Below are positions 1 through 9,636 of a stretch of 64,000 nt of DNA, piece by piece. Within the stretch, counting starts at the first letter, position 1, and every line of letters begins with the position of its first letter. Source of the DNA: Thermocrinis minervae (GTDB lineage: Bacteria; Aquificota; Aquificia; Aquificales; Aquificaceae). The notes beneath the pieces were generated by a model. That model saw only the letters and a program-made list of their open reading frames with translations. It made no database searches and was not told the origin of the DNA. Position numbers and translations under genes: made by a program. The DNA lies in NCBI RefSeq assembly GCF_900142435.1, contig NZ_LT670846.1, positions 710,750 through 774,749 on the forward strand. The letters are read 5' to 3'.

Positions 1-1784
1 TAGTTCCCAAGAAGGGAGCATCCAAGGTGGTCTACTACATCAAGGAAGGTGAACCCGAGTACGTCTCCTCCATAACCTTCATAGGAAACAAAGCCTTTAG
101 AAGCGGTAGACTGCTTGATCTTATGGAGACAAAACCCCCAAGCCTTATTGCCTTTAGGTTCAAGCCACCCTACAGTGAGGAAGTTCTGAAGGAGGATATA
201 AAGAAGATAGAGGACTTTTACAGGTCCGAGGGTTTCCTAGAAGCCAAGGTTTCCTACAGTGTAAAGGCTGAAGGACCCAAGCGTAACATAACCATAAAGA
301 TAGAGGAAGGACCAAGGTACAAGCTCAAGAGTCTAAAGGTTGAAGGCAATAACTACTTCTCTTACTCGGAGATAGTTCAAAACATCCTTAAAAAGAATAA
401 GGGCAACTTCTACAGGAGTGAAGTCATAGACAAAATAATCCAAAATGCCAAAGATCTGTACTCTTCCATAGGATTCCTTAACGTAGAGGTTTCTAAGGAT
501 GAAAAGGTGGATCCAAGGGAAAAGGTGGTTGAGGTGACCCTTAAGGTAAACGAGGGAGAACCCGTCTACGTAGATCAGATACACATAAAGGGCAACTACG
601 AGACTAGAGACTATGTGGTAAGAAGGGAGCTGAGATTTCAGGAAGGAGAGCTGGCAAACCAAGGGGAGATAGAGAGGTCCAAAACCCGTATATTTAACCT
701 CGGTTACTACCAGGATGTAAGCATAGAACCTGTACCGAAGGAGAGGAACAAGTGGGATTTCGATGTAAGACTCATAGAAAGATTTACGGGACAGTTCTCT
801 ATAGGTCTGGGCTACAACCAAGTGACTAAGCTCTCCGGCTTTGTATCCGTGCGTAAGGGTAACTTCTTAGGAACGGGAGATATAGCAGGCATATCCGTAT
901 CTTATGGTTCTTACTACAAGGACAATTCCCTCTCTTACACCAAAAAGTGGTTCCTAAACAAACCCATAGATCTCACCGGCTCTCTTTATGACAGGCGCAT
1001 AGACTACACCACATACACGGTAGAAAGGACTGGCTTGGACTTTATATTCTCAAGGGAGTTTGCCGAGTACTGGAAAGCTTATGTGGGTACTAGCGTTCAG
1101 AGGGTAAGATACTCCAACATATCCCCAAACGCCTCGCCTGTGATACAACAGGAGGCTGGTACAAGACAGTCCAGGAAGCTTCTCTTCGGTATCCAGAGAG
1201 ATACAAGGGATAATTACCTTATGCCTACCAAGGGAGCCCTAACTACCTTAGATTACTCGGTGGCCGTGCCGGTACTAGGTGGTAACGAAAGGTTCAACAA
1301 GGTGGTCCTCTCCCACCAACAGTTCATAAAGGATAGCATCTTTGATACAGGTCTAATACTTGCCCTTAGGGGTACCGTGGGCTTCGTTGAGCCTTACGGA
1401 AGCAATAAGACGGTTCCTTTGGATGAAAGATTCTTCGTAGGTGGTGACTTTACCATAAGAGGATACAAGTATGGTTACGCTGGACCCCTTGACCCTAATA
1501 CGAACGACCCTGTGGGTTCTACCAAAGAGCTGATCCTTTCAGCAGAACTAAACTATCCTCTTTACAAAAACGTACTCTACGGTGCCATCTTCTATGACAC
1601 TGGTTTGGGAGCGAACAACCTCAAGGACTTCAAACTTCAGAACTTTAGAAGTGGCTTTGGTGCAGGCATAAGGTTCATAACACCCTTTGCCCCTATAAAG
1701 CTTGATCTGGCTTTCAAAACAAAGAAGGTACCAGGAGACACATCCAGGTCTAAGATTCACTTTGTGTTAGGATTTTTCTTCTGA
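1..1784 (+). CDS. bamA: BamA/Omp85 outer-membrane assembly protein (5' end outside window)
   Basis: The frame is open from base 3, so the N-terminus (signal peptide and first POTRA repeats) lies outside the window. About 594 residues are visible. The first 250 or so contain POTRA-type repeats (segments such as [15 protein letters not shown] and [18 protein letters not shown]). The remainder is a 16-stranded-barrel domain with the Omp85 loop-6 motif as IRGY near base 1458 and a C-terminal aromatic beta-signal ending FVLGFFF. BamA folds and inserts outer-membrane proteins, so the host is a diderm. The stop overlaps the thiD start by one base (TGATG), indicating cotranscription. No other BAM component is visible. 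Confidence 0.95.
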   Translation, partial: VPKKGASKVVYYIKEGEPEYVSSITFIGNKAFRSGRLLDLMETKPPSLIAFRFKPPYSEEVLKEDIKKIEDFYRSEGFLEAKVSYSVKAEGPKRNITIKIEEGPRYKLKSLKVEGNNYFSYSEIVQNILKKNKGNFYRSEVIDKIIQNAKDLYSSIGFLNVEVSKDEKVDPREKVVEVTLKVNEGEPVYVDQIHIKGNYETRDYVVRRELRFQEGELANQGEIERSKTRIFNLGYYQDVSIEPVPKERNKWDFDVRLIERFTGQFSIGLGYNQVTKLSGFVSVRKGNFLGTGDIAGISVSYGSYYKDNSLSYTKKWFLNKPIDLTGSLYDRRIDYTTYTVERTGLDFIFSREFAEYWKAYVGTSVQRVRYSNISPNASPVIQQEAGTRQSRKLLFGIQRDTRDNYLMPTKGALTTLDYSVAVPVLGGNERFNKVVLSHQQFIKDSIFDTGLILALRGTVGFVEPYGSNKTVPLDERFFVGGDFTIRGYKYGYAGPLDPNTNDPVGSTKELILSAELNYPLYKNVLYGAIFYDTGLGANNLKDFKLQNFRSGFGAGIRFITPFAPIKLDLAFKTKKVPGDTSRSKIHFVLGFFF

Positions 1785-2581
1785 TGGTGCCAAGAGCGTT
1801 AACCATAGCGGGTTCTGACAGTTCTGGTGGTGCGGGTATACAGGCAGACCTTAAAACCTTTACCGTGCTGGGTGTGTATGGTATGACGGCCATAACCTCC
1901 ATAACAGTGCAGAATACTGTAGGAGTGTACCGCGTGGTAGACCTCCCTCCGGAGGTAGTCTACGAGCAGATAAGGGTAGTATGTGAAGACATAGGTGTTG
2001 ACTCGGCAAAGACAGGCATGCTCTCCAACGCTCATACAGTAAAGGCGGTGGCCAGGGCAGTGAGAGATTTCAAAATAGAGAAGCTCGTAGTAGACCCAGT
2101 CATGAGGGCCAAATCAGGAGACCCACTTTTAAGGCTCCACGACAGGCATACCCTTATAGAGGAAATAGTCCCGCTGGCCTACATCATAACACCCAACATA
2201 CCAGAGGCCCAGGAGCTTTGCGGCTTTGAGATAAAGAACGTGGAAGACATGAAAGAAGCCTGCATAAGTATACATTCTTTAGGTGCCAGGAATGTTCTTC
2301 TCAAAGGTGGGCACATAGAAGGCTCTGTAGTGGTGGATGTACTCTACGACGGGAAGGAGTTTACCATGATAGAAAGGCCACGCATAAACACCAAGAATAC
2401 CCATGGAACTGGCTGTACTCTCTCGGCAGCCATATGCGCTTTCCTAGCAAAGGGGCTACCCTTAAAGGAGGCTGTTTTAAAGGCAAGGGACTACCTACAG
2501 GGAGCTGTGGAGAACTCCTTAAACCTAGGGAAGGGCCATGGACCCCTAAACCATATGTGGACGCTTCGGACCTTAACGTAA
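1784..2581 (+). CDS. thiD: Hydroxymethylpyrimidine/phosphomethylpyrimidine kinase
   Basis: A 265-residue ribokinase-fold enzyme of normal ThiD length. It phosphorylates HMP and HMP-phosphate to HMP-PP, the pyrimidine half of thiamine. The N-terminal substrate loop [18 protein letters not shown] and the C-terminal anion-hole/catalytic motif [12 protein letters not shown] are both intact. It is translationally coupled to bamA by a one-base overlap, although the two functions are unrelated. TPP is the cofactor of the transketolase and 2-oxoacid oxidoreductase encoded elsewhere in the window. Its last codons overlap the direct repeat proposed as a Pho box for the pst operon. Confidence 0.96.
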   Translation: MVPRALTIAGSDSSGGAGIQADLKTFTVLGVYGMTAITSITVQNTVGVYRVVDLPPEVVYEQIRVVCEDIGVDSAKTGMLSNAHTVKAVARAVRDFKIEKLVVDPVMRAKSGDPLLRLHDRHTLIEEIVPLAYIITPNIPEAQELCGFEIKNVEDMKEACISIHSLGARNVLLKGGHIEGSVVVDVLYDGKEFTMIERPRINTKNTHGTGCTLSAAICAFLAKGLPLKEAVLKARDYLQGAVENSLNLGKGHGPLNHMWTLRTLT

Positions 2582-2610
2582 CCTTAACAAAAACCAAGTA
2601 GCATTATCAT
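2571..2610 (+). promoter_or_regulatory. Candidate Pho box and promoter of pst operon
   Basis: Two identical 7-mers CCTTAAC at 2571-2577 and 2582-2588 are separated by 4 nt. This gives the 11-nt period and 7-4-7 architecture of PhoB-type boxes, directly upstream of pstS. The second repeat contains a -35-like TTAACA (2584-2589), and TATCAT (2605-2610) is a possible -10 at a short 15-nt spacing. The first repeat lies in the thiD 3' end. The repeat is seen directly. Binding by a PhoB/PhoP regulator is inferred from position, and no such regulator is encoded in the window. Confidence 0.5.
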
Positions 2611-2638
2611 AGCAATACTTTTACAAGGAGGTAACCAG

Positions 2639-3628
2639 ATGAAGAAGGCGATAGCTCTCCTGACGCTAGTGGGTTCTGTGGCTATGGCTGTAGAGATAAC
2701 CGGTGCAGGTTCAACTTTTGTATATCCCATACTATCAAGGTGGGCTTATGAATACGGAAAGGCCACAGGCAACAAAGTAAACTACCAGTCCATAGGTTCT
2801 GGTGGTGGTATTAGACAGATCATAAACAGGACCGTGGACTTTGGAGCATCGGATGCACCCCTTGAGCCCGAAGAGCTAAAAAAGCATAATCTCTTACAGT
2901 TCCCCATAGTAATAGGTGGAGTTGTGCTGACGTACAACATACCCGGGGTGAGAGTGCCCATAAACCTGGATGGACAGACAGTATGCCACATGTATCTGGG
3001 CGAGATAAAAAGCTGGAACGATCCATCCATACAGAAGCTTAACCCCAACGTAAAACTTCCCAACGTCCCTATAGTGGTAGTACATAGGTCCGATGGATCT
3101 GGAACTACTTGGATATTCACAAACTGGCTCTCCAAGGTGTGCCCCGAGTGGAAGGGAAAGGTAGGTTATGGAACATCTGTGAACTGGCCTGCAGGTATAG
3201 GAGCTAAAGGTAGCGAGGGTGTTGCTAACTATACAAGAAGAACTACCGGTGCTATAGGGTATGTAGAGTACATATACGCAAAGCAGAATAACTTACCCAT
3301 GGCTAGGGTAAAAAACAGGGCTGGTATGTTTGTAGAACCTTCCATAAAGACCTTCCAAGCTGCAGCAGCAAACGCCTCTTGGAAGAAGGAACAGCATTTT
3401 TACGAAATCCTTACAGACCAACCTGGTAAGGATTCCTACCCCATAGCTGGTGCTACCTTTATACTCTTGGCTAAGGACCAACCCGAGAGGTCAAAGAAGG
3501 CGGTACAATTCTTCAAATGGATCTACGATCATGGAGATAGGATGGCAGAAAGTTTGAACTACATACCCATGCCTCAAAAAGTTAAGAAGCTTATAGAAGA
3601 TTACTGGAAGGAGAATGGGGTGTTCTAA
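2639..3628 (+). CDS. pstS: Phosphate ABC transporter, periplasmic phosphate-binding protein
   Basis: A 329-residue PstS. The Sec signal peptide is short (about residues 1-17, ending AMA before VEITGAGSTF). Phosphate-binding segments GAGSTFVYP, GSGGGIRQI and RSDGSGTTWIF are all present. A strong ribosome-binding site AAGGAGGT (2625-2632) sits 6 nt before the ATG, in contrast to the leaderless-looking starts elsewhere here. First gene of pstSCAB, preceded by a direct repeat resembling a Pho box. It delivers periplasmic phosphate to PstCA. Confidence 0.97.
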   Translation: MKKAIALLTLVGSVAMAVEITGAGSTFVYPILSRWAYEYGKATGNKVNYQSIGSGGGIRQIINRTVDFGASDAPLEPEELKKHNLLQFPIVIGGVVLTYNIPGVRVPINLDGQTVCHMYLGEIKSWNDPSIQKLNPNVKLPNVPIVVVHRSDGSGTTWIFTNWLSKVCPEWKGKVGYGTSVNWPAGIGAKGSEGVANYTRRTTGAIGYVEYIYAKQNNLPMARVKNRAGMFVEPSIKTFQAAAANASWKKEQHFYEILTDQPGKDSYPIAGATFILLAKDQPERSKKAVQFFKWIYDHGDRMAESLNYIPMPQKVKKLIEDYWKENGVF

Positions 3629-3630
3629 AC

Positions 3631-4551
3631 ATGAACAAACTGTTGAACGCTGTATTCGGCTACAAGCTTAAATTCTGGGCCCTCTTTGTGGGCCTTCTTT
3701 TTCCTATAGCAATGTCCTTGGTACTTCTGCATGAATCTAGATTGGCCATAGAGAAGTTTGGCTTTTTGAATTTCTTAACAAACACCAAGTGGGATCCTGT
3801 GGCCGAAGAGTTTGGCGGTGCTACCATGATAGTGGGCACCCTAATAAGCACCTTAATAGCCATATTTCTTGCCACACCTGTAGCCATAGGCATAGCCATA
3901 TTTTTAACGGAGTTAGCTCCTAGAAAGCTTGCAGGAATCCTGTCAACCCTTACAGAGCTCCTTGCGGCCATTCCTTCCATTATTTACGGTATGTGGGGTT
4001 TCTTTGTACTCGCACCTCTCATGAGTCAAAAGGTAGAACCTTTCCTTCAGAGGATTTTTGGAAATATACCCATCATAGGACAGCTTTTCTCGGGGTATCC
4101 CACAGGTTTGGACGTACTCACCACGAGCCTCGTTCTATCCATAATGATCATGCCCTTTACCACATCTGTCGTAAGGGAAGCTTTTATGTTAGTGCCAGAC
4201 GTAATGAAAGAATCTGCTTATGGTTTGGGCGCCACCAAGTGGGAAACCATAAGGCATGTAGTTATTCCGTACACAACATCGGGTATAGTGGGTGGTGTTA
4301 TACTATCTACTGGTAGGGCTTTGGGTGAGACTATGGCGGTCACCTTCTTGGCCGGTAACGTACCTCAGATACCTAAATCTCTCTTTGACAGTTTTACAAC
4401 CGTTACTGTAACCCTTGCCAACCAGTTTACAGAAGCAGACACAGACCTCTATCTTTCTTCCCTATACTACCTTGCGCTCGTTCTGTTCGCTATATCCTTT
4501 TCCACCTTGATACTTTCTAAAGTCCTCTATATGAGGATAGGTAAGAGATAA
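3631..4551 (+). CDS. pstC: Phosphate ABC transporter permease PstC
   Basis: A 306-residue inner-membrane permease with about six membrane segments. The cytoplasmic coupling loop ESAYGLGATKWETIRHVVIP is the typical EAA motif that docks on PstB, and GRALGETMAV is characteristic of PstC/PstA. It starts 2 nt after the pstS stop. With PstA it forms the channel of the high-affinity phosphate importer. Confidence 0.96.
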   Translation: MNKLLNAVFGYKLKFWALFVGLLFPIAMSLVLLHESRLAIEKFGFLNFLTNTKWDPVAEEFGGATMIVGTLISTLIAIFLATPVAIGIAIFLTELAPRKLAGILSTLTELLAAIPSIIYGMWGFFVLAPLMSQKVEPFLQRIFGNIPIIGQLFSGYPTGLDVLTTSLVLSIMIMPFTTSVVREAFMLVPDVMKESAYGLGATKWETIRHVVIPYTTSGIVGGVILSTGRALGETMAVTFLAGNVPQIPKSLFDSFTTVTVTLANQFTEADTDLYLSSLYYLALVLFAISFSTLILSKVLYMRIGKR

Positions 4552-4560
4552 GGTAGAAGG

Positions 4561-5430
4561 ATGAAAAGAAGAAAGCTCAAGAACGCTTTCATGCTGTTTT
4601 TGTTCACACTTATGGCAGCTTACGGTCTATTTTGGCTCTTTTGGATCCTTGGGTCTGTTTTTATGGAAGGTGTAAGTTACCTAACTCCTTCTCTGATACT
4701 GGAAGACCCTACTCCGCCTGGTGTAGAGGGTGGTGGGTTAAGACCTGCCTTTGTGGGCCACTTCATCATAACCTCCATAGCAACCCTTATAGGCATCCCT
4801 ATAGGTATAATGGCCGGTATATACTTTGCCGAGTACAGGGAAGATAAGCTCGTCGAAATACTCAGAAACGTAACAGAGCTAATGGTAAGTACACCATCTA
4901 TAGTGATGGGAGCTGTTGTGTATGCCTTCTTAGTGAAACCTTTACACCACTTTAACGCCCTTGCTGGCAGCGTCTCATTGGCTCTGCTCATGGTACCTGT
5001 CATAGCAGTCGCTACCAATGAGATGTTAAGGCTCATACCTCAACAGATGAGAGAAGCCGCTTATGCTCTTGGTGCCTACAAGTGGCAGATGATATGGCAT
5101 GTAACTCTGAAGGCAGCCAAGAAGGGCATAATAACTGCTGTCCTTCTGGGGGTAGCTCGTATATCTGGCGAGACTGCACCCTTGCTGTTTACCGCTTTCA
5201 ACAACACAGACCTTAGTTTCAACCTACTCAAGCCTATGGCTTCTCTTACTGTTAACATATTCAACTATGTGATGGGGCCATACGACTACTGGCACAAACA
5301 GGCTTGGGCAGCAGGCTTTATACTAACAATGGGTGTTTTACTCTTCTCCATACTCGCGAGGCTTACGCTACGCACGGACTTCTCTAGGATCTTCTCGGGC
5401 ATAGTGGACTCCATATTTAAAAGGAGGTAA
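4561..5430 (+). CDS. pstA: Phosphate ABC transporter permease PstA
   Basis: A 289-residue polytopic permease, partner of PstC. It shows the EAA loop REAAYALGAYKWQMIWHVTL and the PstA-type segment ISGETAPLLFTAF. The starting ATG is preceded by AGAAGG a few bases upstream. It lies in the middle of the uninterrupted pstSCAB order, 9 nt after pstC and 3 nt before pstB. Confidence 0.96.
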   Translation: MKRRKLKNAFMLFLFTLMAAYGLFWLFWILGSVFMEGVSYLTPSLILEDPTPPGVEGGGLRPAFVGHFIITSIATLIGIPIGIMAGIYFAEYREDKLVEILRNVTELMVSTPSIVMGAVVYAFLVKPLHHFNALAGSVSLALLMVPVIAVATNEMLRLIPQQMREAAYALGAYKWQMIWHVTLKAAKKGIITAVLLGVARISGETAPLLFTAFNNTDLSFNLLKPMASLTVNIFNYVMGPYDYWHKQAWAAGFILTMGVLLFSILARLTLRTDFSRIFSGIVDSIFKRR

Positions 5431-5433
5431 AGG

Positions 5434-6186
5434 ATGAACGTAAAGATCCAGGTAAAGGACCTTAATTTCTACTACGGTAAGAACAGAGCACTGGAGAACA
5501 TAAACATGCCCATCTACGAGAAAAAGATAACCGCCATAATAGGACCTTCCGGATGTGGAAAGACGACGCTCCTTAGGTGCTTTAACAGGATGCACGACCT
5601 TTACCCCAACATAAGGTATGAAGGTGAAATCCTTCTGGACGGTAAGAACATACTCGGGAAGGATGTGGACCTTATAGAGCTAAGAAGCAGGGTGGGTATG
5701 GTGTTCCAAAAACCCACACCCTTTCCCATGTCTATATTTGACAACGTGGCCTTTGGACTAAGGCTTAAGGGTATAAAGGGAACGGAGCTAAAGGACAGAG
5801 TAGAGCAAGCTCTAAAGGATGCTGCCCTTTGGGATGAGGTCAAAGACAGACTAAAGCAGAGTGCCTTTTCCCTGTCTGGTGGTCAGCAGCAGAGGTTGTG
5901 CATAGCTAGGGCTATAGCTGTAGAGCCAGAGGTTCTTTTGTGTGATGAACCTACATCAGCCCTTGACCCCATATCTACGGCTAGCATAGAAGAGCTTTTG
6001 ATAAAACTCAAAAGCAGGATAACCATAGTAATAGTCACGCATAACATGCAACAGGCGGCGAGGATTTCCGATTACACAGCCTTTATGTACATGGGCAAGC
6101 TCATAGAGTTTGACCTTACTGAAAAAATATTCACAAAACCCTCTCAAAAGCTTACGGAAGATTACGTAACCGGAAGGTTTGGATGA
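5434..6186 (+). CDS. pstB: Phosphate ABC transporter ATP-binding protein
   Basis: A 250-residue ABC ATPase. The Walker A motif is [12 protein letters not shown], the signature is [14 protein letters not shown] and the Walker B motif is [12 protein letters not shown]. The segment around CFNRMHDL is typical of PstB. An AAGGAGG ribosome-binding site precedes the ATG. It energises phosphate uptake through PstCA. The stop overlaps the start of the downstream P-type ATPase by 4 nt (ATGA). No phoU gene follows, which is unusual for a pst operon. Confidence 0.97.
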   Translation: MNVKIQVKDLNFYYGKNRALENINMPIYEKKITAIIGPSGCGKTTLLRCFNRMHDLYPNIRYEGEILLDGKNILGKDVDLIELRSRVGMVFQKPTPFPMSIFDNVAFGLRLKGIKGTELKDRVEQALKDAALWDEVKDRLKQSAFSLSGGQQQRLCIARAIAVEPEVLLCDEPTSALDPISTASIEELLIKLKSRITIVIVTHNMQQAARISDYTAFMYMGKLIEFDLTEKIFTKPSQKLTEDYVTGRFG

Positions 6187-8612
6187 CCTCAGGGTACCAA
6201 GGGCTTTCTAGCCGTGAAGCAAAGGAAAGACTAAAGGTACACGGATACAACACAGTAAAGGAAAAAGAAAGGTATAAGTATCTAAAGCTCATACTAAACC
6301 AATTCAAAGATCCCTATTTAATACTACTTTTGATAGTGGCTAGTCTGTCTTTCTTCTTGGGAGACAGCACAGATGCCGCGATCATAATGCTCATAATACT
6401 TGTAAGCAGTCTCATTGAGTTCTGGCAAGAGCTCAAGGCTAACATAACCGTAGAAAAGCTTTTAGAAGTCACCGAGGTACGTACCAACGTTATCAGAGAC
6501 GGTAGAGAAGTGCAAATCCCGCTTAAGGAAGTGGTTCCAGGAGATCTGGTTATCCTTACAGCCGGTGATATGATACCCGGGGATTGTAAGCTCATAGAGG
6601 CAAAAAACTTGTTTGTGAACGAATCTTTGATAAGCGGGGAATCCTTCCCTGTAGAGAAGAGGGATGGAGATGTGCTTTACATGGGTACGCATGTTATGAG
6701 CGGTTTTGGAGTAGCCCAGGTTTTTGCTACGGGTAAGGATACCGAATACGGAAAGCTCGTGCAGAGGCTAAAGCTCGGTAAAGAGGAAACATCATTTGAA
6801 CTAGGTCTAAAGAGCTTTGGCTTTATGCTCCTCCAGGTGGCTACCCTCTTGGTCCTCTTTGTGTTCATGGTAAACGCGCTCATGCATAAAGGAATTTTGG
6901 ACTCCTTGCTCTTTGCCCTTTCTTTAGGTATAGGCATAACTCCTACACTTCTACCAGCCGTTATAAGTGTTGGTCTTTCTTATGGTGCATCAAGGCTTGC
7001 AAAGCGTGGAGTTTTGGTAAAAAGACTTACAGCTATACAGAACCTTGGAAGCATGGATGTACTTTGCAGTGACAAGACGGGCACGCTCACCATAGGTCAG
7101 ATGAAGGTCCAAGGTTGGGTAGGTGTAGATGGAAAGGAATACAAAAAGGTCCTTGAACTGGCTTATCTTAACTCTTACTTTCAGACGGGTTATAGGAATC
7201 CTGTGGACGAGGCTATAAAAGAGGCAAGACCAGAATCCATCAGGATTGAGGACTACCAAAAGCTGGATGAACTTCCTTACGACTTTAACAGGAAGAGGCT
7301 TTCTGTGCTGTTAAAGTCCAAAGAGGGGAACATACTGGTGACCAAAGGCGCTTTTGATCATGTACTTGAAGTATGCTCCCATGTAGAGGTAGGAGAAGAC
7401 AACTCTGTGGATGTAGAAAAGCATAAAAAAAGCATAGAAAGGCTGTATGAAAAGTACAGCAGAGAAGGTTATAAGGTGATAGCAATAGCCTATAAGTATG
7501 TGTCTAAAGAAGATGTTTCTTACGAGGATGAGAGCGATATGGTCTTTACGGGTTTTCTGCTTTTACAGGATCCTCTAAAGCCCGATGCTAAAAGGCTCAT
7601 AAACAGTTTGAGGGATGTAGGTGTGGAGTTGAAGATAATAACAGGAGACAACAGACATGTGGCCATGCATATAAAGGAAGCCCTTTCTTTAAAGGGTGAC
7701 ATCCTTACTGGAAAAGACATAGAAAGACTATCAGAGGAGGCTTTGATAAGAAAGGTAAAGACTACGGCCATTTTTGCTGAGCTTACTCCACTTCAAAAGG
7801 AAGAAGTAATAATGGCCACAAAGAAGGCTGGCCATGTAGTAGGTTATGTGGGTGATGGCATAAACGACGTGGCGGCCATGCGCGTAGCAGACATAGCCAT
7901 AAGCGTGGAAAACGCCGTAGACATAGCAAAAGATACCGCAGATGTTTTACTAATGAGGGAGGACCTAATAACCATAAGGACGGCTGTGCTTGAAGGAAGA
8001 AGGAGCTTTATAAACACTATGAAGTACCTTTTCGTACAGACTAGTTCTAACTTTGGTAACGTTTTCTCCATGGCTGGTGCTTCCCTCATAGTACCCTTCA
8101 TACCCATGCTACCAAAACAGGTCCTCATGCTTGGTCTTCTGTCTGTGATAGCACTTTTGAGCGTTCCTATGGATAACGTAGACCGTGGGTGGATAATGCA
8201 GCCAAAGAGGTGGAATATAAACTTTATAAAGAAGTTTATGTACGTCTTTGGTCCAGCAAGCTCCCTGTTTGACTACATAATGTTTCTTTCCTTGCTTTAC
8301 GTGTTCAAAGTAGACACTCACACTTTTAGATCTGCATGGTTTTTAGAAAGTTTAACCACACAAGTTTTCGCTATAGCCATACTCAGAACGAAGATGAGAT
8401 TCTATGAAAGCAGGCCATCAAAGCTCTTAACGCTTACACTCATCTTGACAGTAATCGCTGGTCTGCTCATCCCCTTCACACCGCTGTCAAGCATGCTCGA
8501 AGTTTACACCTTACCCATGGTGCTGTACTTTTTTATTCTGTTAGTGACTCTTACTTATCTTATCCTCATAGAATTTTTGAAAAGTATTTTCTACAGTAGA
8601 ACAGACCTTTAA
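6183..8612 (+). CDS. P-type cation ATPase, MgtA-like (P3B)
   Basis: An 809-residue P-type ATPase. It has an N-terminal cation-ATPase domain, an actuator domain with SGES (where TGES is usual), the phosphorylation motif SDKTGTLT (about base 7070), the hinge motif [10 protein letters not shown], and about ten membrane segments. The region [20 protein letters not shown] and the following MDNVD resemble Mg2+-importing MgtA/MgtB rather than Ca2+ or heavy-metal pumps; there is no N-terminal heavy-metal domain. Substrate Mg2+ is inferred. A 4-nt overlap with pstB implies cotranslation with the phosphate importer. A proton or other cation pump is the alternative. Confidence 0.85.
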   Translation: MTSGYQGLSSREAKERLKVHGYNTVKEKERYKYLKLILNQFKDPYLILLLIVASLSFFLGDSTDAAIIMLIILVSSLIEFWQELKANITVEKLLEVTEVRTNVIRDGREVQIPLKEVVPGDLVILTAGDMIPGDCKLIEAKNLFVNESLISGESFPVEKRDGDVLYMGTHVMSGFGVAQVFATGKDTEYGKLVQRLKLGKEETSFELGLKSFGFMLLQVATLLVLFVFMVNALMHKGILDSLLFALSLGIGITPTLLPAVISVGLSYGASRLAKRGVLVKRLTAIQNLGSMDVLCSDKTGTLTIGQMKVQGWVGVDGKEYKKVLELAYLNSYFQTGYRNPVDEAIKEARPESIRIEDYQKLDELPYDFNRKRLSVLLKSKEGNILVTKGAFDHVLEVCSHVEVGEDNSVDVEKHKKSIERLYEKYSREGYKVIAIAYKYVSKEDVSYEDESDMVFTGFLLLQDPLKPDAKRLINSLRDVGVELKIITGDNRHVAMHIKEALSLKGDILTGKDIERLSEEALIRKVKTTAIFAELTPLQKEEVIMATKKAGHVVGYVGDGINDVAAMRVADIAISVENAVDIAKDTADVLLMREDLITIRTAVLEGRRSFINTMKYLFVQTSSNFGNVFSMAGASLIVPFIPMLPKQVLMLGLLSVIALLSVPMDNVDRGWIMQPKRWNINFIKKFMYVFGPASSLFDYIMFLSLLYVFKVDTHTFRSAWFLESLTTQVFAIAILRTKMRFYESRPSKLLTLTLILTVIAGLLIPFTPLSSMLEVYTLPMVLYFFILLVTLTYLILIEFLKSIFYSRTDL

Positions 8613-8637
8613 CATGGACTGTTAAAATATTCAACCT

Positions 8638-9636
8638 ATGAAGGAGTTCTGGTACTGGATAGAGGAGTTTGACAAGAAGCTCATCACCACCGCTTTGGAA
8701 TCTGGAGCCACAACCCTTATAGTAGAGGATCCAGCAAAGGTTCAAGAGGTCAAAAAGCTAGGTCTTGTTAAGGTGGTTTCTCCAGAGGGTGGAGATCTAA
8801 AGCTTGGTCAGGATGTGGTTTACGTCCTCATAAAAGGAAAGGAGGACGAAGAGAGAGCTGCCAAGTACCCACAAAATGTAAAAGTAATAGTGGAAACTAC
8901 CGATTGGACCATAATACCGCTGGAGAACTTAATAGCCCAACGGGAAGAGCTCTACGCTGTGGTGAAGAATGAGGAAGAAGCCAAGACGGCCATAAAGATA
9001 TTGGAAAAGGGAGTCAAAGGTATCGTCTTAAAGACTAAAGATATAAACACGATAAAGAGGGTTGGGAAAGCTTTAGAAGAGGAAGAGGAGAAGCTGCCCT
9101 TGGTTGTAGTAAAGATAACAAGGATATTACCCTTAGGGCTCGGGGACAGGGTGTGCGTGGACACTACATCAATACTTTCGCGTGGTGAGGGTATGTTGGT
9201 GGGGAATTCATCCGCTGGCATGTTTTTGGTACACGCCGAAACAGAAGAAAACCCTTACGTAGCATCAAGGCCCTTCAGGGTAAACGCGGGTGCTGTACAC
9301 ATGTACATAAGAGTTCCATCGGGTAAGACCAAGTACCTTTGTGAGCTAAGCGCAGGTGACACGGTTATGGTTTACGACTATAAGGGAAACGGTAGGATAG
9401 TTTACGTAGGTAGGGCCAAGGTAGAAAGGAGGCCTATGCTACTGGTGGAAGGGAGGTACGAGGGCAGAAAAGTCAGCGCCATCTTGCAGAACGCAGAGAC
9501 CATAAGACTAACGAGGCCAGACGGTAGCCCTGTGTCCGTGGTTGAGCTAAAGGAAGGGGATGAAGTTTTGGGTTACGTGGAAGAAGCAGGAAGACACTTT
9601 GGTATAAAGGTAGAAGAGACCATAACGGAGAAATGA
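8638..9636 (+). CDS. 3-dehydroquinate synthase, class II (archaeal type)
   Basis: A 332-residue homologue of the methanogen DHQ synthase II family. That family makes 3-dehydroquinate by NAD-dependent oxidative deamination and cyclisation of an amino-dideoxy-heptulosonate, instead of from DAHP as classical AroB does. Recognisable segments are [29 protein letters not shown] and YLCELSAGD. The first half is a TIM-like region and the second a beta domain. No Shine-Dalgarno is present, and TAAAAT ends 9 nt before the ATG, suggesting a very short leader. It overlaps murE by 4 nt (ATGA). It presumably feeds aromatic amino-acid synthesis. Confidence 0.9.
   Translation: MKEFWYWIEEFDKKLITTALESGATTLIVEDPAKVQEVKKLGLVKVVSPEGGDLKLGQDVVYVLIKGKEDEERAAKYPQNVKVIVETTDWTIIPLENLIAQREELYAVVKNEEEAKTAIKILEKGVKGIVLKTKDINTIKRVGKALEEEEEKLPLVVVKITRILPLGLGDRVCVDTTSILSRGEGMLVGNSSAGMFLVHAETEENPYVASRPFRVNAGAVHMYIRVPSGKTKYLCELSAGDTVMVYDYKGNGRIVYVGRAKVERRPMLLVEGRYEGRKVSAILQNAETIRLTRPDGSPVSVVELKEGDEVLGYVEEAGRHFGIKVEETITEK

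Noticed and set aside
333-821. A 162-codon open frame antisense to bamA
   Set aside because: Composition follows the complement of the bamA codons, it has no ribosome-binding site or homology, and it is wholly inside a real gene.
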